From Eumeta japonica (Eukaryota; Arthropoda; Insecta; Lepidoptera; Psychidae): a stretch of 64,000 bases of DNA. Shown here piece by piece: positions 49,301-60,531 of this stretch; the stretch's first letter is position 1, and every line of letters starts with the position of its first letter. Under the pieces are notes generated by a model. That model was not told the DNA's origin and ran no database searches. It was given only the letters and a program-made list of their open reading frames with translations. The position numbers and the translations under genes are program-made. The stretch covers positions 62,001-126,000 of the forward strand of contig BGZK01000890.1 of NCBI GenBank assembly GCA_005406025.1, read 5' to 3'.

Positions 49301-52300
49301 AACAAAGTAACGAGCCGGGGACAACGTTATTGATGGTTCTCAAACTGTTGTTACATTATTGTTAATCGACAGTTAATTATGATACGAGTTTATTAAATTA
49401 AGAATTCGCATACAATATTCGTTACAAGAAAAATCAATTAGTTTCATTACGCATAATCAGTTACTACTCAACTGCGTAAACGTATGTACTTGACTTTCTT
49501 AAAAGATTAATGTTACCAACAATGGTTCCAAAGACGAATTTGCTAGTCAGATTAATAAAGAAACTTAATGTAAGTCGATATTTATTGCTGGCATGTTTGT
49601 ACTTGATTTAAAAAAAACATAAGTCTATAAATTGTTTCAAAACTTGCAGCACAAACAACATGAATAAAAACTAAAAATATAAGATAGTGTTTGCATAACC
49701 GCAACAAATTAGTCAGCAAGTTTAATACAATGTTTTTGTTGTGTTTAAGTTGAAAGAAGTTTGGATTGGATTTAACTTTTAGTACTACTGATTCTGTTGC
49801 TAACTGTTCAAAAGTTGGGTTTTTTTTTGAAAGTTTAAATCACTTTAGTCACAATGTTTCTTTTTCAATTAATAAATAATTATCTGAAGTATTTTCAATA
49901 ATAGGTAATATAAAAATCTACATTATTTTACCATTTAACGATTTTTGAAAGTAGTTTTTTTCGTGAGTAATATTGTGATATATTTAATAGGTTTGATGAT
50001 AAATTATTGAAATCGATAAAACATAACACATTCTATTATACGGGTCTATGGTTTTTAAATGAGCCATGTACAATTATCACGGTAGATGGCACTTAAACGA
50101 ATATGGATATGATTTTTTTTTTTAATAAAGTTGCTCATTTTATTACAACTGTAATAACTACGAATCTGACTCGAGCATGCCTTTATCTAAATATCCCAGT
50201 ACAAATAAAATATTTTAATATTGAATAACTTACAATTTTATTCGAGCAATGTTACATGTTAATTCCAATAAAGACAACCTCAATAGTATGTATATCAAAA
50301 TCTTGTTGAACTGAAATTATATAATAGACAATTATAAACAGCTCCAATCATTTGTTGTGCTAAACTTGTCACAAGGGGCCTACCTACATATAGCGGTGCC
50401 ACGTATCCAGTAAATGGTATTGCGAACTATACGGCCCACAAGCGGTCTTGATCCTGCACAATATATATATTTTTTTATGGGCACTTTCTTGAATGCACTA
50501 CGAACGGAGTGTCATTTATTATCAACGAGTCCCTTCTTTACGACTATTCTATCATTTTTAATATACAATATTTTAACAGAATAATTACAATTTCAACGTG
50601 GCACAAATAAAATAAAAATATACATCATTATTGATTTTTTTTAGTTATACATATAATTACAGTCGTTTAATTGTTTTGTTAAATTATTTGAGTAATGAAA
50701 TAAGTTATAATGTGATTATTAGTTGGCGCGCTGCCTAATAAATAAATCCATTTTTATATAGTTTCTCCTATCTGGCAGCTTCTAAAAACAGTTTCAAGCA
50801 AAAATAACAATAGGATGTTTCGAAAACGAAACGTATTAATACAAAAACACGAGTTTTACGGACTAGATTTTGTTATAACAATCCGTATTTTTTTTATATT
50901 TTTCCACATTATTATGTATTTCGTACTAATTTTCAGAAGTTTTAATTAATCCATATTTAATGCCGATTAATGTTATATTTTAATATATCACAATACGTGA
51001 ATTCATAGTACGAAAAAGCTATTCTTCATTTTGCTAGGCGCTTGTTTTGTACGTCACGGACAACGATAATAAAAGATATTTTTTCTAAAGAAACTATATA
51101 TTCAAATACTGTATACAGATTTTAGCACCGAAATTCTTTTTTTCCTTTAAACTTTGATTATTTGTTTGTTTGGAAACTCACAGTTAAGGCTGTAGTCATA
51201 CTTTCATTTTTTTTTTGCTCTATTTTACTTTAAAAAATAGTTGATTCCCGATGAAATTACAGTACAACGCACAAAATTCAGCTTAAATGAAGTTAGTCAC
51301 GAAAGCGTCGCAATGGCGCAAAATGCGGCGGGGGAGAAGAAGGAAGGGTCGGGAAGCGTTTAACCTGCGCGACGCATCGTTCGTAGGCAATTCAGAGCGG
51401 CAGAGTTTCGTGCGTTGTACTGTAAATAGGTTGTTATAGAATCAATAAGTGCCATAATAAAAAGGGCTGCGACAATTAGCCAGTCAGCTTTTTCCACTTT
51501 AATCGCTCGTTTACTTGACTGTTAAGAAAGAGAACGCGTAGTATGTTCTGATTAAAGAAAAATGTTATCTAGTATATAATTGCCGTTCAATTTTAAAAAG
51601 TCAACTTCGTTAAATTGTGTTTTAACTCATTATAAATGAATTAAAACACAAAAAAAGTAAATGGAGTACCATTTATTAAATAATAAGTAAAATTAATTCT
51701 ATGTTAGTACAATCATCATCGCATAGCTGCAAAAGCGACATCTATGAAACGTAAACTACTAACTATTGTCACACTGTAATGATTTTTTATTTTACCCTTT
51801 TTTTCATCAACAAAAAGTTATGACGTATGACGTATTTAAACGTAACATATAACATTTTCATGTCTGTCCATCGCGGTGTATTTTTACGAAGACTGGCCTA
51901 CCTTTGAATCAAGAAAGTATAAAGCAAATTACAACGTAAAAATTTCAATTCTAGGTTAAATGAAAATGAATACGGTGGACGCATTTTTTCCCAATTTAAG
52001 TAGTATTGAGATTAAATGAAGCAAACATTAAGTTATCGTCGTTACACACAGAACAAATAACATTTACTTGCCAGTAAATATTTATTACACTATCAAAATG
52101 ACGCAAATGATTCATTCCCGGTTTTAAAGAATATAGACTTATCGTGTATTATTTTTTAAACGTAACAGTTTGTTTATCCCCGCATTTTAGTACTATTAAT
52201 GCATAAGCCGGAACATAGCTAAGTTTTATTTCGACGTATAGACGTATTGGATGCAGACGTCAAGAGCAGCGTTTGACAATTTGACTTTTAAATTATGTCT

Positions 52301-52380
52301 ATTGCCTATTAATGTCGCATTACGTAAAATACAAAGAGATTTAAATGTTACTATACAAAAACTTTGGTCTGGCGCATCAC
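46303..52380. other. AT-rich non-coding interval
   Basis: About 6 kb without a supported gene, RNA or bounded repeat. A small GC-richer patch lies near 51300-51400. Stop codons are frequent in all frames. Confidence 0.55.
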
Positions 52381-52410
52381 CACAACACACACACACATAT
52401 ATATATATTA
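52381..52410. repeat. (AC)n-(AT)n microsatellite
   Basis: An AC run passes directly into an AT run over about 30 bases. Confidence 0.9.
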
Positions 52411-53527
52411 CTTTATGTTAAGCTAAGTTGTATCACTTTAGGTCAAGCAACTTGTTACCTGACGAGTTGCAGACAGTTTTGTCCGCATCGTCCGCACCAG
52501 GGCAATGTCAAAATTTAAAGATCGTTCTTGAAATGACATTCACACAAATAGGAATATCTTAAAAAACAATTCACTCACGAATTCCGTCGTCTGCAAACGA
52601 ACGGCGTGCGACAAGTGCAGACAGGTGTTACTTCGAGAAAATAAGATGGCCGTAGTAAGCGGACCGAGGTCAAATACTAGTAACACTAGTACATAGTATA
52701 TCACATCTAGGCCGTGCGCTTGAACTTAAGCTTCATAATTCAAAACCATCACATTAGTCAGTAGCCATATTTCCTTGTGATTGAGCTAAATTAATGCAAA
52801 CAGACAACCTTTTCCTCTTCGTAATACGTTTTCGCGAAATTTTGCTAAAACCTCAAAACTTGACATTATCAGATTCCTCGAAGTGCTTATTTTTTTTTAA
52901 GTCAGATCATATCCGCTTGTACCCTTTACCGTCTGAGACGCGACTCATTCTATAATATATTCATGAAAATTCATATTATAATACTTTTAATACATGCATG
53001 AAAACGGGCATAAACTTCGTAAATTCACGGCGAATCCCTTTCAAAAATTCGTTCACATTATTATTTCACGTCAACTATCAAAACCGTTCGTTCCCGGCGC
53101 GTGCGACGGCAATATCATCCGTGAAATAGTTGGCGTTACCAAACTCGGATTAGAGCGCGAGGGGAGATGGCGCACACAACGCGTGCGAGAGGGACGGCGA
53201 TATGGTTATTCGTATGTTAAACCGCGATAGCTAAATCACAAAAGAATAAAAATTATGATGCATTCGTACTAGGTACCTGCTTATGCACAAACAAAAAACT
53301 GCAGTGCAAAGTCGAGGAGCGTCTTCGTTATATCATTTATTTGACTGTCAAGGATGCACATGGCAGAAGAGACACAAAGCGTTAATATTCTGGGTCGATA
53401 CCGTTTAAAACAACGCTCGCAGGTCCCGGCGGACTCGCACTTGACCCGGCTTCGCTTCCGAAACCAGGCAATCTGGACTATGAAAGATTTCAAAAATCCC
53501 GTGACCTTCGAATGTCACACGCTCGCT
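52411..53527. other. Non-coding interval
   Basis: No supported gene. Frames at 52994-53230 and 53354-53563 are unrecognised and lie in moderately GC-rich, repeat-like DNA. Confidence 0.4.
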
Positions 53528-53720
53528 TACGCCCGCGGTCTCGCCCGCGTGGCTATAAAATGAATACTTTAGTATATTTTGTATACTACATCTATTTTAT
53601 ATATATTATACCGACCGAGCGCTGTCAGTCACGATTCCAATCCGATCCTACTCCCGCACTCGATTCTGATTTCGGTATAGGTCCGCATCCCGGCTCCGCC
53701 TTCGGTTCGATTTCGATGAA
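53528..53720 (+). repeat. GC-rich retroposon head plus degenerate GATTCC stretch
   Basis: TTACGCCCGCGGTCTCGCCC (from 53528) is the clearest copy of the GC-rich head motif. After an AT-rich gap, 53620-53710 has CACGATTCCAATCCGATCC, CTCGATTCTGATTTCGG and CGGTTCGATTTCGATG. This is the same head-plus-degenerate-hexamer combination as at 36627. Confidence 0.5.
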
Positions 53721-53801
53721 ATTGTCCCATAAGAATGTACGCAAATTTTCCAGAGAAAATACAGGCAATACACGCATCGCCGTTGTTTTTTAGGATTGCG
53801 A

Positions 53802-54000
53802 GTTAAAATGGCAAAAACGGGTACCCTTATAGTATCGTCATGTCCATCCGTATGTCACGGGCAATTTACTCAAAAACTACAAGATGTATATCAATAAAAT
53901 TCGTAGTGGAGTATAGATGTCTCATGTAAGCCGCTACTTCTTAGTTTCGTAGTTAAACAACAAAAATAAATATTTCTAGGGGGGGAGACTCCATACGTGT
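53802..54000 (+). repeat. Dispersed lepidopteran repeat (ACGGGTACCC type)
   Basis: TTAAAATGGCAAAAACGGG, TACCCTTATAGTATCGTCATG, TCCATCCGTATGTCAC and later AACAACAAAAATAAATATTT with GGGGGGGAGACTCCATACG follow the order of a common lepidopteran interspersed repeat, whose opposite end carries GGAACCCTAAA. Confidence 0.5.
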
Positions 54001-55001
54001 TAACAGAAGCTGAAAAATGTTTTTTTTTAGCAAACATCGACGTATGGTAGATATTTAGACAATTCTTTTCAAAACGTTTTACAATTACTAAGTAATTTTT
54101 TTGATTACGTGAATAATTTCAGAAAGAATCGCTCCGAAAGTAGCAGAAATTGTCTACCCCCCCGCCCTTTGAAATGATAACAAACATCCGTCTAGTTAAA
54201 TATTTTTTTTTTAATATAGAGCAGCCGCGGGCCTCGCGCCCGTGACGTCGCTTCGGGGATGGCGACTGACGGGACGGAGTGTGATCGCGTTTGGCGATCG
54301 TCTGCGCCTGCGTATAGGCCGCGAACGAATTGCAAAAACCGAAACGTATTACCTGAAAGGGACGAGGTAGGGGGGAGGCGGGCCATGACGTCGTCACTTC
54401 ATATGAAAAGTCTAGATTCGGTCGCTCTAGAAAGCGTCTAGAATTAGGAAAATAATACGCTCTACGACCCGAGTTCGTTTCATTTTACATCAACAGTCGT
54501 GTTACACTATAGCCATTATGATAACAAAACCGCGTCGTTATCGTTATTATTTATTTACATAATTAAAAGTATACGAATTATTTTGTCTCCGGCTTATCTA
54601 TGCTACGATGTGGGGTTTATGACCAAATGCAATGTTGCCAGAGAGCTCTCGTCTCGAATTTGCCCCTCCTGGCCGTACCAGTTTCATGGTCTTGTATGCT
54701 ATTTATTCGTCGATAGTTGAGTATGTCAGTTTTCGGAGTTGTTCTATTTAGCGCCAGAGGTCATTTGTTTATGTTTTATTTATTATGCTTTGTGTACATG
54801 AACGTTTTCTACAGAAACTGTTTATGGAGAGAAATGAATTATGTACATATATATACACTTTTTTGAAGTTATACTTCTTTTGGCACGTTTGGATGAGAGT
54901 GAATTTGTGAGCTGCGCGCGCACAAACGACATGATGAAGTTAGCCACAGAATAGAAATAATAAAAAAAAATATTTTCAACACTGAATATAGTTACAATAC
55001 T
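54001..55001. other. Non-coding interval
   Basis: No supported gene. A CpG-rich patch lies at about 54220-54390; its overlapping frames are unrecognised. Confidence 0.45.
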
Positions 55002-55060
55002 GAGTGTTCATACTATATAGTACATAGTACAGAGTGTTCATGCTATATATTACATAGTAC
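55002..55060. repeat. Two-copy ~30-bp tandem repeat
   Basis: GAGTGTTCATACTATATAG-TACATAGTAC (55002-55030) is followed by a near-identical unit (55031-55060). Confidence 0.75.
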
Positions 55061-56051
55061 TTATATTCATAACCCAGTTCTTGCAAAATATAGTATTCAT
55101 ATGAATAATCAATTTTGAGTATTAATTTTCTATAATTATTATTTTTGTTCAATTTATTATATATATAAACATTATTTGTAAACTTTTAACATTGTGTTGT
55201 GAAAAATTGTGAAAATTTGAAGTGTTTTAAATATTAGAGGTTAACCATGTAAGTATAATATATAGATATATTTCTAACGAACTTATTATTTTCTAACAAA
55301 TAATTGAATAATAAGTACACACACTTTTTAAATGTATTTGACTCATTCACATAATGAATAATGATTATATATTTGTACTGTATTGTTATATTGTTACGTT
55401 AATAAAACATTTTCAATTAAACAAAATCGTTTTGATTGATTTTAATATTTATTGTCGATTACTACTGCATTTGAGTTATTTTAAATATTATTCATACGCC
55501 AAAGAAGTATAACTTCTAACGCGTGTACATAAGTACACACACTCTTTTTTTTCTAAACATGTAAACAAACATTGGAAGTCGATTTTAGCCAACCGCCAAT
55601 TATTTCGTGGAGTTGACACTTTTCTGGTGTATATAATCCGGGTGACGGCACGATAATTTGGTATCGTCGAGCTGATGATGGAGCCACGCAGTGGATAGAC
55701 TACTTTCAATACTAGTAAAACACTCGAGTTTGGGCATATTTAGTTTGCTTTGATGAGTCGTATGCTATTACGTGACTAGCAACTGCGAGTTCACACTGAA
55801 AATTGAAAATGCAGTAGTATAAATAAGTCCAGCCAAGTGCGAGTAGGCCTTGTACACGGAGTTCTGTATCGGCGTACAATATTTAATTCTACATATAATT
55901 TTTAAATACTTTAATAAAATAAAAAAAACACGTGTTCTGTATGTGGAAACCCCATTTAATTTTCAACTTTATTTTATTTTTTTTACTTGTCAGAGCATTA
56001 GTCTCGGAAAAAGTCTCGAGTGTCTACCTATTATAGTTCGAAATACAGCTC
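55061..56051. other. AT-rich non-coding interval
   Basis: No supported gene, RNA or bounded repeat. Confidence 0.5.
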
Positions 56052-56130
56052 TGTGACAGGCCGACTGACAGACAGCGGAACCTTAGTAATAGGGTCCCGT
56101 TGGTGTTCTTTGGATACGGAATTTTAAGAA
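56052..56130 (+). repeat. Lepidopteran GGAACC/GGGTCCCGT repeat end
   Basis: GACTGACAGACAGCGGAACC, TTAGTAATAGGGTCCCGT and GGATACGGAATTTTAAGAAC match the order of the GGAACCCTAAA family, with the last box mutated. Confidence 0.6.
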
Positions 56131-56321
56131 CAGGAAAAAAACGAGGTTTACTGTAATAGAAAGTATTTAATAAAATGTAGATATAAAAGAATAGAAAATG
56201 TACACTTCACCGGACAAATAAAAAATAATGATACAATTTTAATAAAATAAAAAAAAAAGCGTAGAATGTCTGATATTGCTCGATACATTTTCGATTTACC
56301 CTTTGCTTTTGCGAATGGCTA

Positions 56322-56326
56322 GTGAT
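56322..56326. repeat. Target-site duplication of the copia insertion, left
   Basis: GTGAT directly precedes the left LTR and recurs directly after the right LTR at 60747-60751. Confidence 0.9.
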
Positions 56327-56527
56327 TAAAGGAATTCGGGTTGCAAATGTGGACAGATAAATAAACTCACTGCTTGTAATTAATATATAATATGGTTTTA
56401 TTGCGACTATCGAATGTTATAAAACGGGAACATGCGGGAATATGAACAATGACATTTCGCTATTGACAGTAGCGCCACAAAAGTGCGATAAAAGAATTAA
56501 TATTGGGTGCGTTCATAAACACTAACA
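56327..56527 (-). repeat. 3' LTR of the copia element
   Basis: This 201-bp LTR reads TGTTAGTGTTTATG at its 5' end on the minus strand and ends TTCCTTTA rather than the usual CA. It matches the other LTR except for one shorter A run near 56423 and one near 56490. It should carry the polyadenylation signals; AATAAA is not obvious. Confidence 0.93.
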
Positions 56528-58166
56528 CCCACCCTTTGAACGCAACCCCATTTTCTATACAATACAAATGCTTATCGGCAGTAGTGCCCTTGGTTAAATT
56601 ATCAGCAATCATATTCTCACCTTTAACATAGCTAAACTTTATATCAAAATTATTAACATGGTCCTTAAGAAAATGATACCGTATATCAATATGTCTCGAC
56701 CTAGGTAAGTAACAGTTATTATTAGATAATTTAATTGCACTTTCATTATCACTAAATATGACAAGTGGATTTTTCTGCTGTTGACCCACTTCAGCATGCA
56801 GTTGTTGAAGCCACAGCGCTTCCTGCGCCGCCGAGGACATCGCCATATACTCTGCTTCAGCGGTGGATAGTGCTACAGTCTGCTGCTTATGTGATCGCCA
56901 AGATATAGCGCCACCCTGTAACAGAAAAGTGTAACCAGTGCACGACTTGCGATCGCACACGTCGCTCGCCCAATCAGCATCACAATATCCAGTGATATTC
57001 TCATCTCCATCTTTGGTGTAAGTTAACTTCAAGTCTTTGGTACCTTGAAGATATCTGAAGATTCTTTTCACTGCATTCCAGTGTTCAGCTGTTGGATTCT
57101 TGTTAAATCTACTCAATGTGTTTACTGCAAAGGATATATCGGGTCGGGTACCTTGAGCCACATACAGTAAGGAGCCAATTGCTTGTTGATATGGATAATC
57201 AGTAGTCTTCTCATTTTCAGTCTTTTTGTTGAACTTTATGCCAACTTCAACTGGAGTTTTCACAGGTTTACAGTCTGTCATTCTAAACCTTGCTAATATT
57301 TCTTTTATGTACTTTTCTTGATCTAACATAATTTTGTCTCTATCTCTGGTAATATGTAGACCAACACATTGGCTTGCTGGACCAATATCTTTCATTTCAA
57401 AGTGCTCTTTTAGTTTTTCTTTCAGTAAAGTTTTTGCACTTTCTTGAGCAGTAAATAAAATTATATCATCAACCCATATGGCAATATAAGTGTTCTTCTC
57501 TACATTATAATAAACACAAGGATCTGTTCTGGACTGTTGCATATCCAATTTTTGTAGAACTGAATTTAATTTGACATTCCAAAGCCTGCTGGCCTGCTTT
57601 AGTCCATATATGGATTTGTGTAAAATGCATACCTCTTCGCCTTGCTTATACTCTTCTGGCTGTTGCATGTAAATATCTCTGTCAATCTCTCCTTGCAGAA
57701 AAGCTGATACAGCATCCATTTGATCTATTTCTAATCCATATCTGGCTGCTAAAGCAAACAAGTAACGGATAGTTGTGTATTTCACTACCGGTGAATATAT
57801 TTCTTCATAGTCTGAGCCCCATCGTTGTGCATATCCTTTTATCACAAGCCTTGCTTTATATCGAAGTACATTTCCACTATGGTCAGTTTTCCTTTTAAAT
57901 ACCCACTTACATGGAAGTGCCTTTTTGCCTGGTGGGAGCTCTGTTAGAGACCAAGTTTTATTTTTCATCAGCGAAGCATATTCTTCATTCATGGCCTGCT
58001 TCCAATCTGCAGCTTGAGGTGATGCTAGTGCTTCCTCAACAGTTTGTGGATCGGTTAAATCAGTAAACAAACATAATAAGCTCTTTTTAGGATTTTGCAC
58101 CTCAGTTTGTTTATTCTGTGATCGTGTCGACCTCAATGTTATGTTGCTTTCATAGTCTTGTTTCAT
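56460..58166 (-). CDS. pol: Copia pol: reverse transcriptase and RNase H
   Basis: This 568-codon frame holds the RT and RNase H domains, which make element DNA from RNA inside the particle. The RVT_2-type domain starts near residue 55 (WKQAMNEEY) and includes KARLVIKGYAQ (104-114). The first catalytic Asp is D151 in QMDAVSAFL, followed by YGLKQASRLW. The active-site pair lies in WVDD (231-234), in place of the common YVDD. RNase H follows with D396/D398 (GYCDADW), the STAEAEY acid (437/439), SDN (473) and SRHIDIRYHF. The first Met is only where the open frame begins; the same frame continues upstream to a frameshift near 58259, where it joins the integrase frame. The frame crosses the polypurine tract and stops inside the LTR, so its last ~21 residues are LTR-encoded. 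Confidence 0.93.
   Translation of the reverse strand: MKQDYESNITLRSTRSQNKQTEVQNPKKSLLCLFTDLTDPQTVEEALASPQAADWKQAMNEEYASLMKNKTWSLTELPPGKKALPCKWVFKRKTDHSGNVLRYKARLVIKGYAQRWGSDYEEIYSPVVKYTTIRYLFALAARYGLEIDQMDAVSAFLQGEIDRDIYMQQPEEYKQGEEVCILHKSIYGLKQASRLWNVKLNSVLQKLDMQQSRTDPCVYYNVEKNTYIAIWVDDIILFTAQESAKTLLKEKLKEHFEMKDIGPASQCVGLHITRDRDKIMLDQEKYIKEILARFRMTDCKPVKTPVEVGIKFNKKTENEKTTDYPYQQAIGSLLYVAQGTRPDISFAVNTLSRFNKNPTAEHWNAVKRIFRYLQGTKDLKLTYTKDGDENITGYCDADWASDVCDRKSCTGYTFLLQGGAISWRSHKQQTVALSTAEAEYMAMSSAAQEALWLQQLHAEVGQQQKNPLVIFSDNESAIKLSNNNCYLPRSRHIDIRYHFLKDHVNNFDIKFSYVKGENMIADNLTKGTTADKHLYCIENGVAFKGWVLVFMNAPNINSFIALLWRYCQ
56528..56541 (-). other. Polypurine tract
   Basis: Read on the minus strand, AAAGGGTGGG lies directly against the 3' LTR. 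This is the expected position for the RNase H-resistant primer of plus-strand DNA synthesis. It also encodes the end of the pol frame. Confidence 0.85.
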
Positions 58167-58192
58167 CGGATATGGAGGATAGTAAGTATCAT

Positions 58193-59110
58193 CTAACTCA
58201 CCAGTGTCAGTATCATACTCACTTGAGCTTTCACTATTGCCTTCTTGTGTATCTGGTCTTTACTGCCCAGCAGACGTTCTGAAGTGGATGTCTTCGGGGT
58301 GTGATTTTCTTTGCCACTGCTTGACTGAGTACTCTCTGGTTGAACAGAACTGGAAGTGGCTGGAACATGAGTTTCACAATTAGATAGTACATTCTCCATA
58401 AAGACAACATCTCTACTTTTGATAACTTTGTGTGATCGAGGGTCCATGAAACGATATCCCTTAGAATTCTCACAGTAACCAACCAATATCATTTTTACAG
58501 ATTTTTTATCCCATTTCTGACGTTTCACCGAGGGTACATGGACCATAGCTTCAGAACCAAATATTTTCATGTGGGATAAATTTGGTTTCATACCTTTCCA
58601 CATTTCATATGGAGTTTTACCTTGCAGTGACTTTGTCGGGGAACGGTTTACAACATATGCAGCTGTTGCCAATGCTTCAGCCCAGTATTTTTTCTCTAGA
58701 TTGGCATAGAACAACATGCACCTTGCTCGTTCAACTAAAGTCCTATTCATTCTCTCGGCCATACCATTCTGCTGCGGAGTGTATGGGATAGAGGTCTGAT
58801 GAATTATACCATGACTAGATAAAAACTTTTCAAAATTAGAGTTGCAATATTCTTTACCATTATCAGTGCGAAGCTGTTTTATCTTGTAATTTAATTCATT
58901 CTCTACTTTTAGCTTAAAATCTTTGAAAGTCTCCAAAATATTCAATTTGTCTTTAAGAAAATAGACATGTACCATTCGAGTAAAATCATCTATATAAGTG
59001 ATGAAATATTTCATACCTCCAAATGAAGAATTTTCCATGGGACCACACAAATCAGAGTGTATAAGTTCTAATGGTCTCTCAGCTCTTGAGCCAACACTCT
59101 TAAATGGCAT
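58193..59110 (-). CDS. int: Copia integrase catalytic core and C-terminal part
   Basis: This frame of 305 codons carries the rve-type catalytic core, which joins element cDNA to host DNA. The triad is D20 (HSDLCGP), D83 (RTDNGKEY) and E119 (NGMAERMNRT), with exactly 35 residues between D83 and E119. The copia-type C-terminal module follows (ILVGYCENSKGYRFMDP). The Met used as start is internal: an in-frame TAA (59117-59119), two codons upstream, separates it from the integrase zinc-binding frame. At the 3' side the frame is shifted at a short T tract (58259-58261 on the plus strand). After that point its last ~25 residues are out of frame with the family and it ends at a chance stop. Confidence 0.92.
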   Translation of the reverse strand: MPFKSVGSRAERPLELIHSDLCGPMENSSFGGMKYFITYIDDFTRMVHVYFLKDKLNILETFKDFKLKVENELNYKIKQLRTDNGKEYCNSNFEKFLSSHGIIHQTSIPYTPQQNGMAERMNRTLVERARCMLFYANLEKKYWAEALATAAYVVNRSPTKSLQGKTPYEMWKGMKPNLSHMKIFGSEAMVHVPSVKRQKWDKKSVKMILVGYCENSKGYRFMDPRSHKVIKSRDVVFMENVLSNCETHVPATSSSVQPESTQSSSGKENHTPKTSTSERLLGSKDQIHKKAIVKAQVSMILTLVS

Positions 59111-59116
59111 CCTAGC

Positions 59117-59458
59117 TTACCTTCCTTCCATACAATGCGTGCAGGCAATGTTACTTTGTTGCTGAGTTAGGGTCACACCTTCAGTCACATCAGGGAGCTT
59201 CTTCACATCGTGAAAATTCAGATGGCCCATTCGCAGATGCCACAGGTAAGTGTCACAACTTTGAGTACTTGAAGTCAGATGAGCCACTTCCGTGCTAGTA
59301 TCCATAATATACAAGTTGTTGTTCAATGTTGCAGTACATATCACTTCATCTTTACCGTTACGAACTTCACAGCCTTTGGTACTAAATGTCACTTTATGTC
59401 CATTCTTCACTATAGTGCTCACTGACAGAAGATTAGCAGCTAGCCCGGGAACAAACAA
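59117..59458 (-). CDS. Copia protease end and integrase zinc-binding domain
   Basis: A 113-codon segment of the polyprotein. It opens with LFVPGLAANLLS, the conserved stretch at the end of the copia protease region. It continues to the integrase N-terminal zinc finger: H74 and H79 (WHLRMGHL), C106 and C109 (CTHC). The first codon is TTG, not ATG, so this is not an independent gene. It is joined upstream to the protease frame by a frameshift in an 8-base homopolymer (59463-59470). It ends at a TAA in the same frame as the integrase core, probably a point nonsense change. Confidence 0.88.
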   Translation of the reverse strand: MFVPGLAANLLSVSTIVKNGHKVTFSTKGCEVRNGKDEVICTATLNNNLYIMDTSTEVAHLTSSTQSCDTYLWHLRMGHLNFHDVKKLPDVTEGVTLTQQQSNIACTHCMEGR

Positions 59459-59838
59459 TACATTTTTTTTACTTGTATCAGATCACTGTCATTTCGGCTA
59501 ATGTTCACACTACCAACTCCTTCCACAGCTAATGGCTCTCTGTTAGCTACTGTAATAAATTTCACTGATGGCTCGGTGACATTGTACATCCAATCGCTTC
59601 TGCTTGTCATGTGCATGGATGCACCAGAGTCTATAAACCATTTATCACTTATGCTTTCTTTCTCAGAAGCTGAAAAAGCTGCTACAAAACTGGAGCTTTC
59701 TCCCTTGCTTGCCGATTGTTTCTTTGGCTGTTTACAAAATTTGGCAAAATGACCAATCTTGTTACAGTTGAAACATCTAGGTCCCTTGGATTTTAGTGGC
59801 TGAACATTATTTCCTTTTTTCTTTGTATTGGAATAAAA
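59440..59838 (-). pseudogene. Copia gag zinc knuckle and aspartic protease segment
   Basis: This frame has no ATG of its own. It contains a CCHC knuckle at 59734-59775 (CFNCNKIGHFAKFC, C-X2-C-X4-H-X4-C), which binds element RNA. It then contains the retropepsin active site DSGAS at 59617-59631 (WFIDSGASMHM), which cleaves the polyprotein. It is separated from gag by a frameshift at the A6 tract (59835-59840) and from the downstream segment by the 8-base homopolymer at 59463-59470. It ends at TAG 59440-59442. Coordinates mark the segment between the two shifts. Confidence 0.88.
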
Positions 59839-60391
59839 AAGCTGTTGATTTTGATGTGTTAATCTCTTGAATAAGTTTAGATTTCACTGAGTCGGCACTG
59901 ATCTGAATACCTGAACTTTCTAATCCCATGATCATGGGTTTGTATTCCTCGGGTAAACCGGCCAACATCAAAGTGCCGAGCCATTCATCATTAACTTCAA
60001 ACCCAATGTTCCGCAGTTTGTGTGCAGTGTTCATAATCTTACTCACATAATCCTCAACACTGTTACTTGATTCCAGGGTGGTGTTTATCAAGTCTTTCAG
60101 TAGACCTACTCTTCTAGTTAAGCCATTGTCATCAAATGCCCTTTGTAAGCTGTCCCATACTTGTTTTGCAGTCTTGCATTCCTGAACATGTACATAATTT
60201 TGCGGGTCCAACAACAATATCAGCTTTGACTTCGCTTTTACATCCTTGCTAGCATCAACAGGTTTGTCTTTGGGGCATTCTACACAGCACCACAAGTCTT
60301 CGTGTTCAAGGTAAGTTTTCATACTGAATTTCCAGGTGGCGAAGTTTTCCCTTCCAACTAACTTCTCCAAATTGAACATATTTGAACCCAT
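59807..60391 (-). CDS. gag: Copia gag (capsid part)
   Basis: A 194-codon frame for the structural protein that forms the virus-like particle. It starts MGSNMFNLEKLVGRENFATW, the usual start of insect copia gag of the UBN2/DUF4219 type, and continues with LEHEDLWCCVE and VWDSLQRAF. I chose the ATG at 60389-60391 because its context (AAGATGG) is strong and no earlier in-frame ATG exists; an upstream extension would need a TTG start. The last few codons are out of frame after an A6 tract at 59835-59840, and the zinc knuckle expected next lies in another frame. The leader from LTR to ATG is about 150 bases. Confidence 0.88.
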   Translation of the reverse strand: MGSNMFNLEKLVGRENFATWKFSMKTYLEHEDLWCCVECPKDKPVDASKDVKAKSKLILLLDPQNYVHVQECKTAKQVWDSLQRAFDDNGLTRRVGLLKDLINTTLESSNSVEDYVSKIMNTAHKLRNIGFEVNDEWLGTLMLAGLPEEYKPMIMGLESSGIQISADSVKSKLIQEINTSKSTAFLFQYKEKRK

Positions 60392-60531
60392 CTTGCAGAG
60401 CTTGACCAGAAATATGTACTTTTGATGCAACTGTAGTCGAAATTTTCATAACCTCAATTGGAATTGCAACAACAATTTCGCCGGTTGAAGTTTCTTCTTA
60501 TTATTACTGTCTGTACCACTTCACAACCACG

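Noticed and set aside
58234..59752. Plus-strand and alternative frames inside the copia element
   Set aside because: Shadow frames of gag-pol with no independent support.
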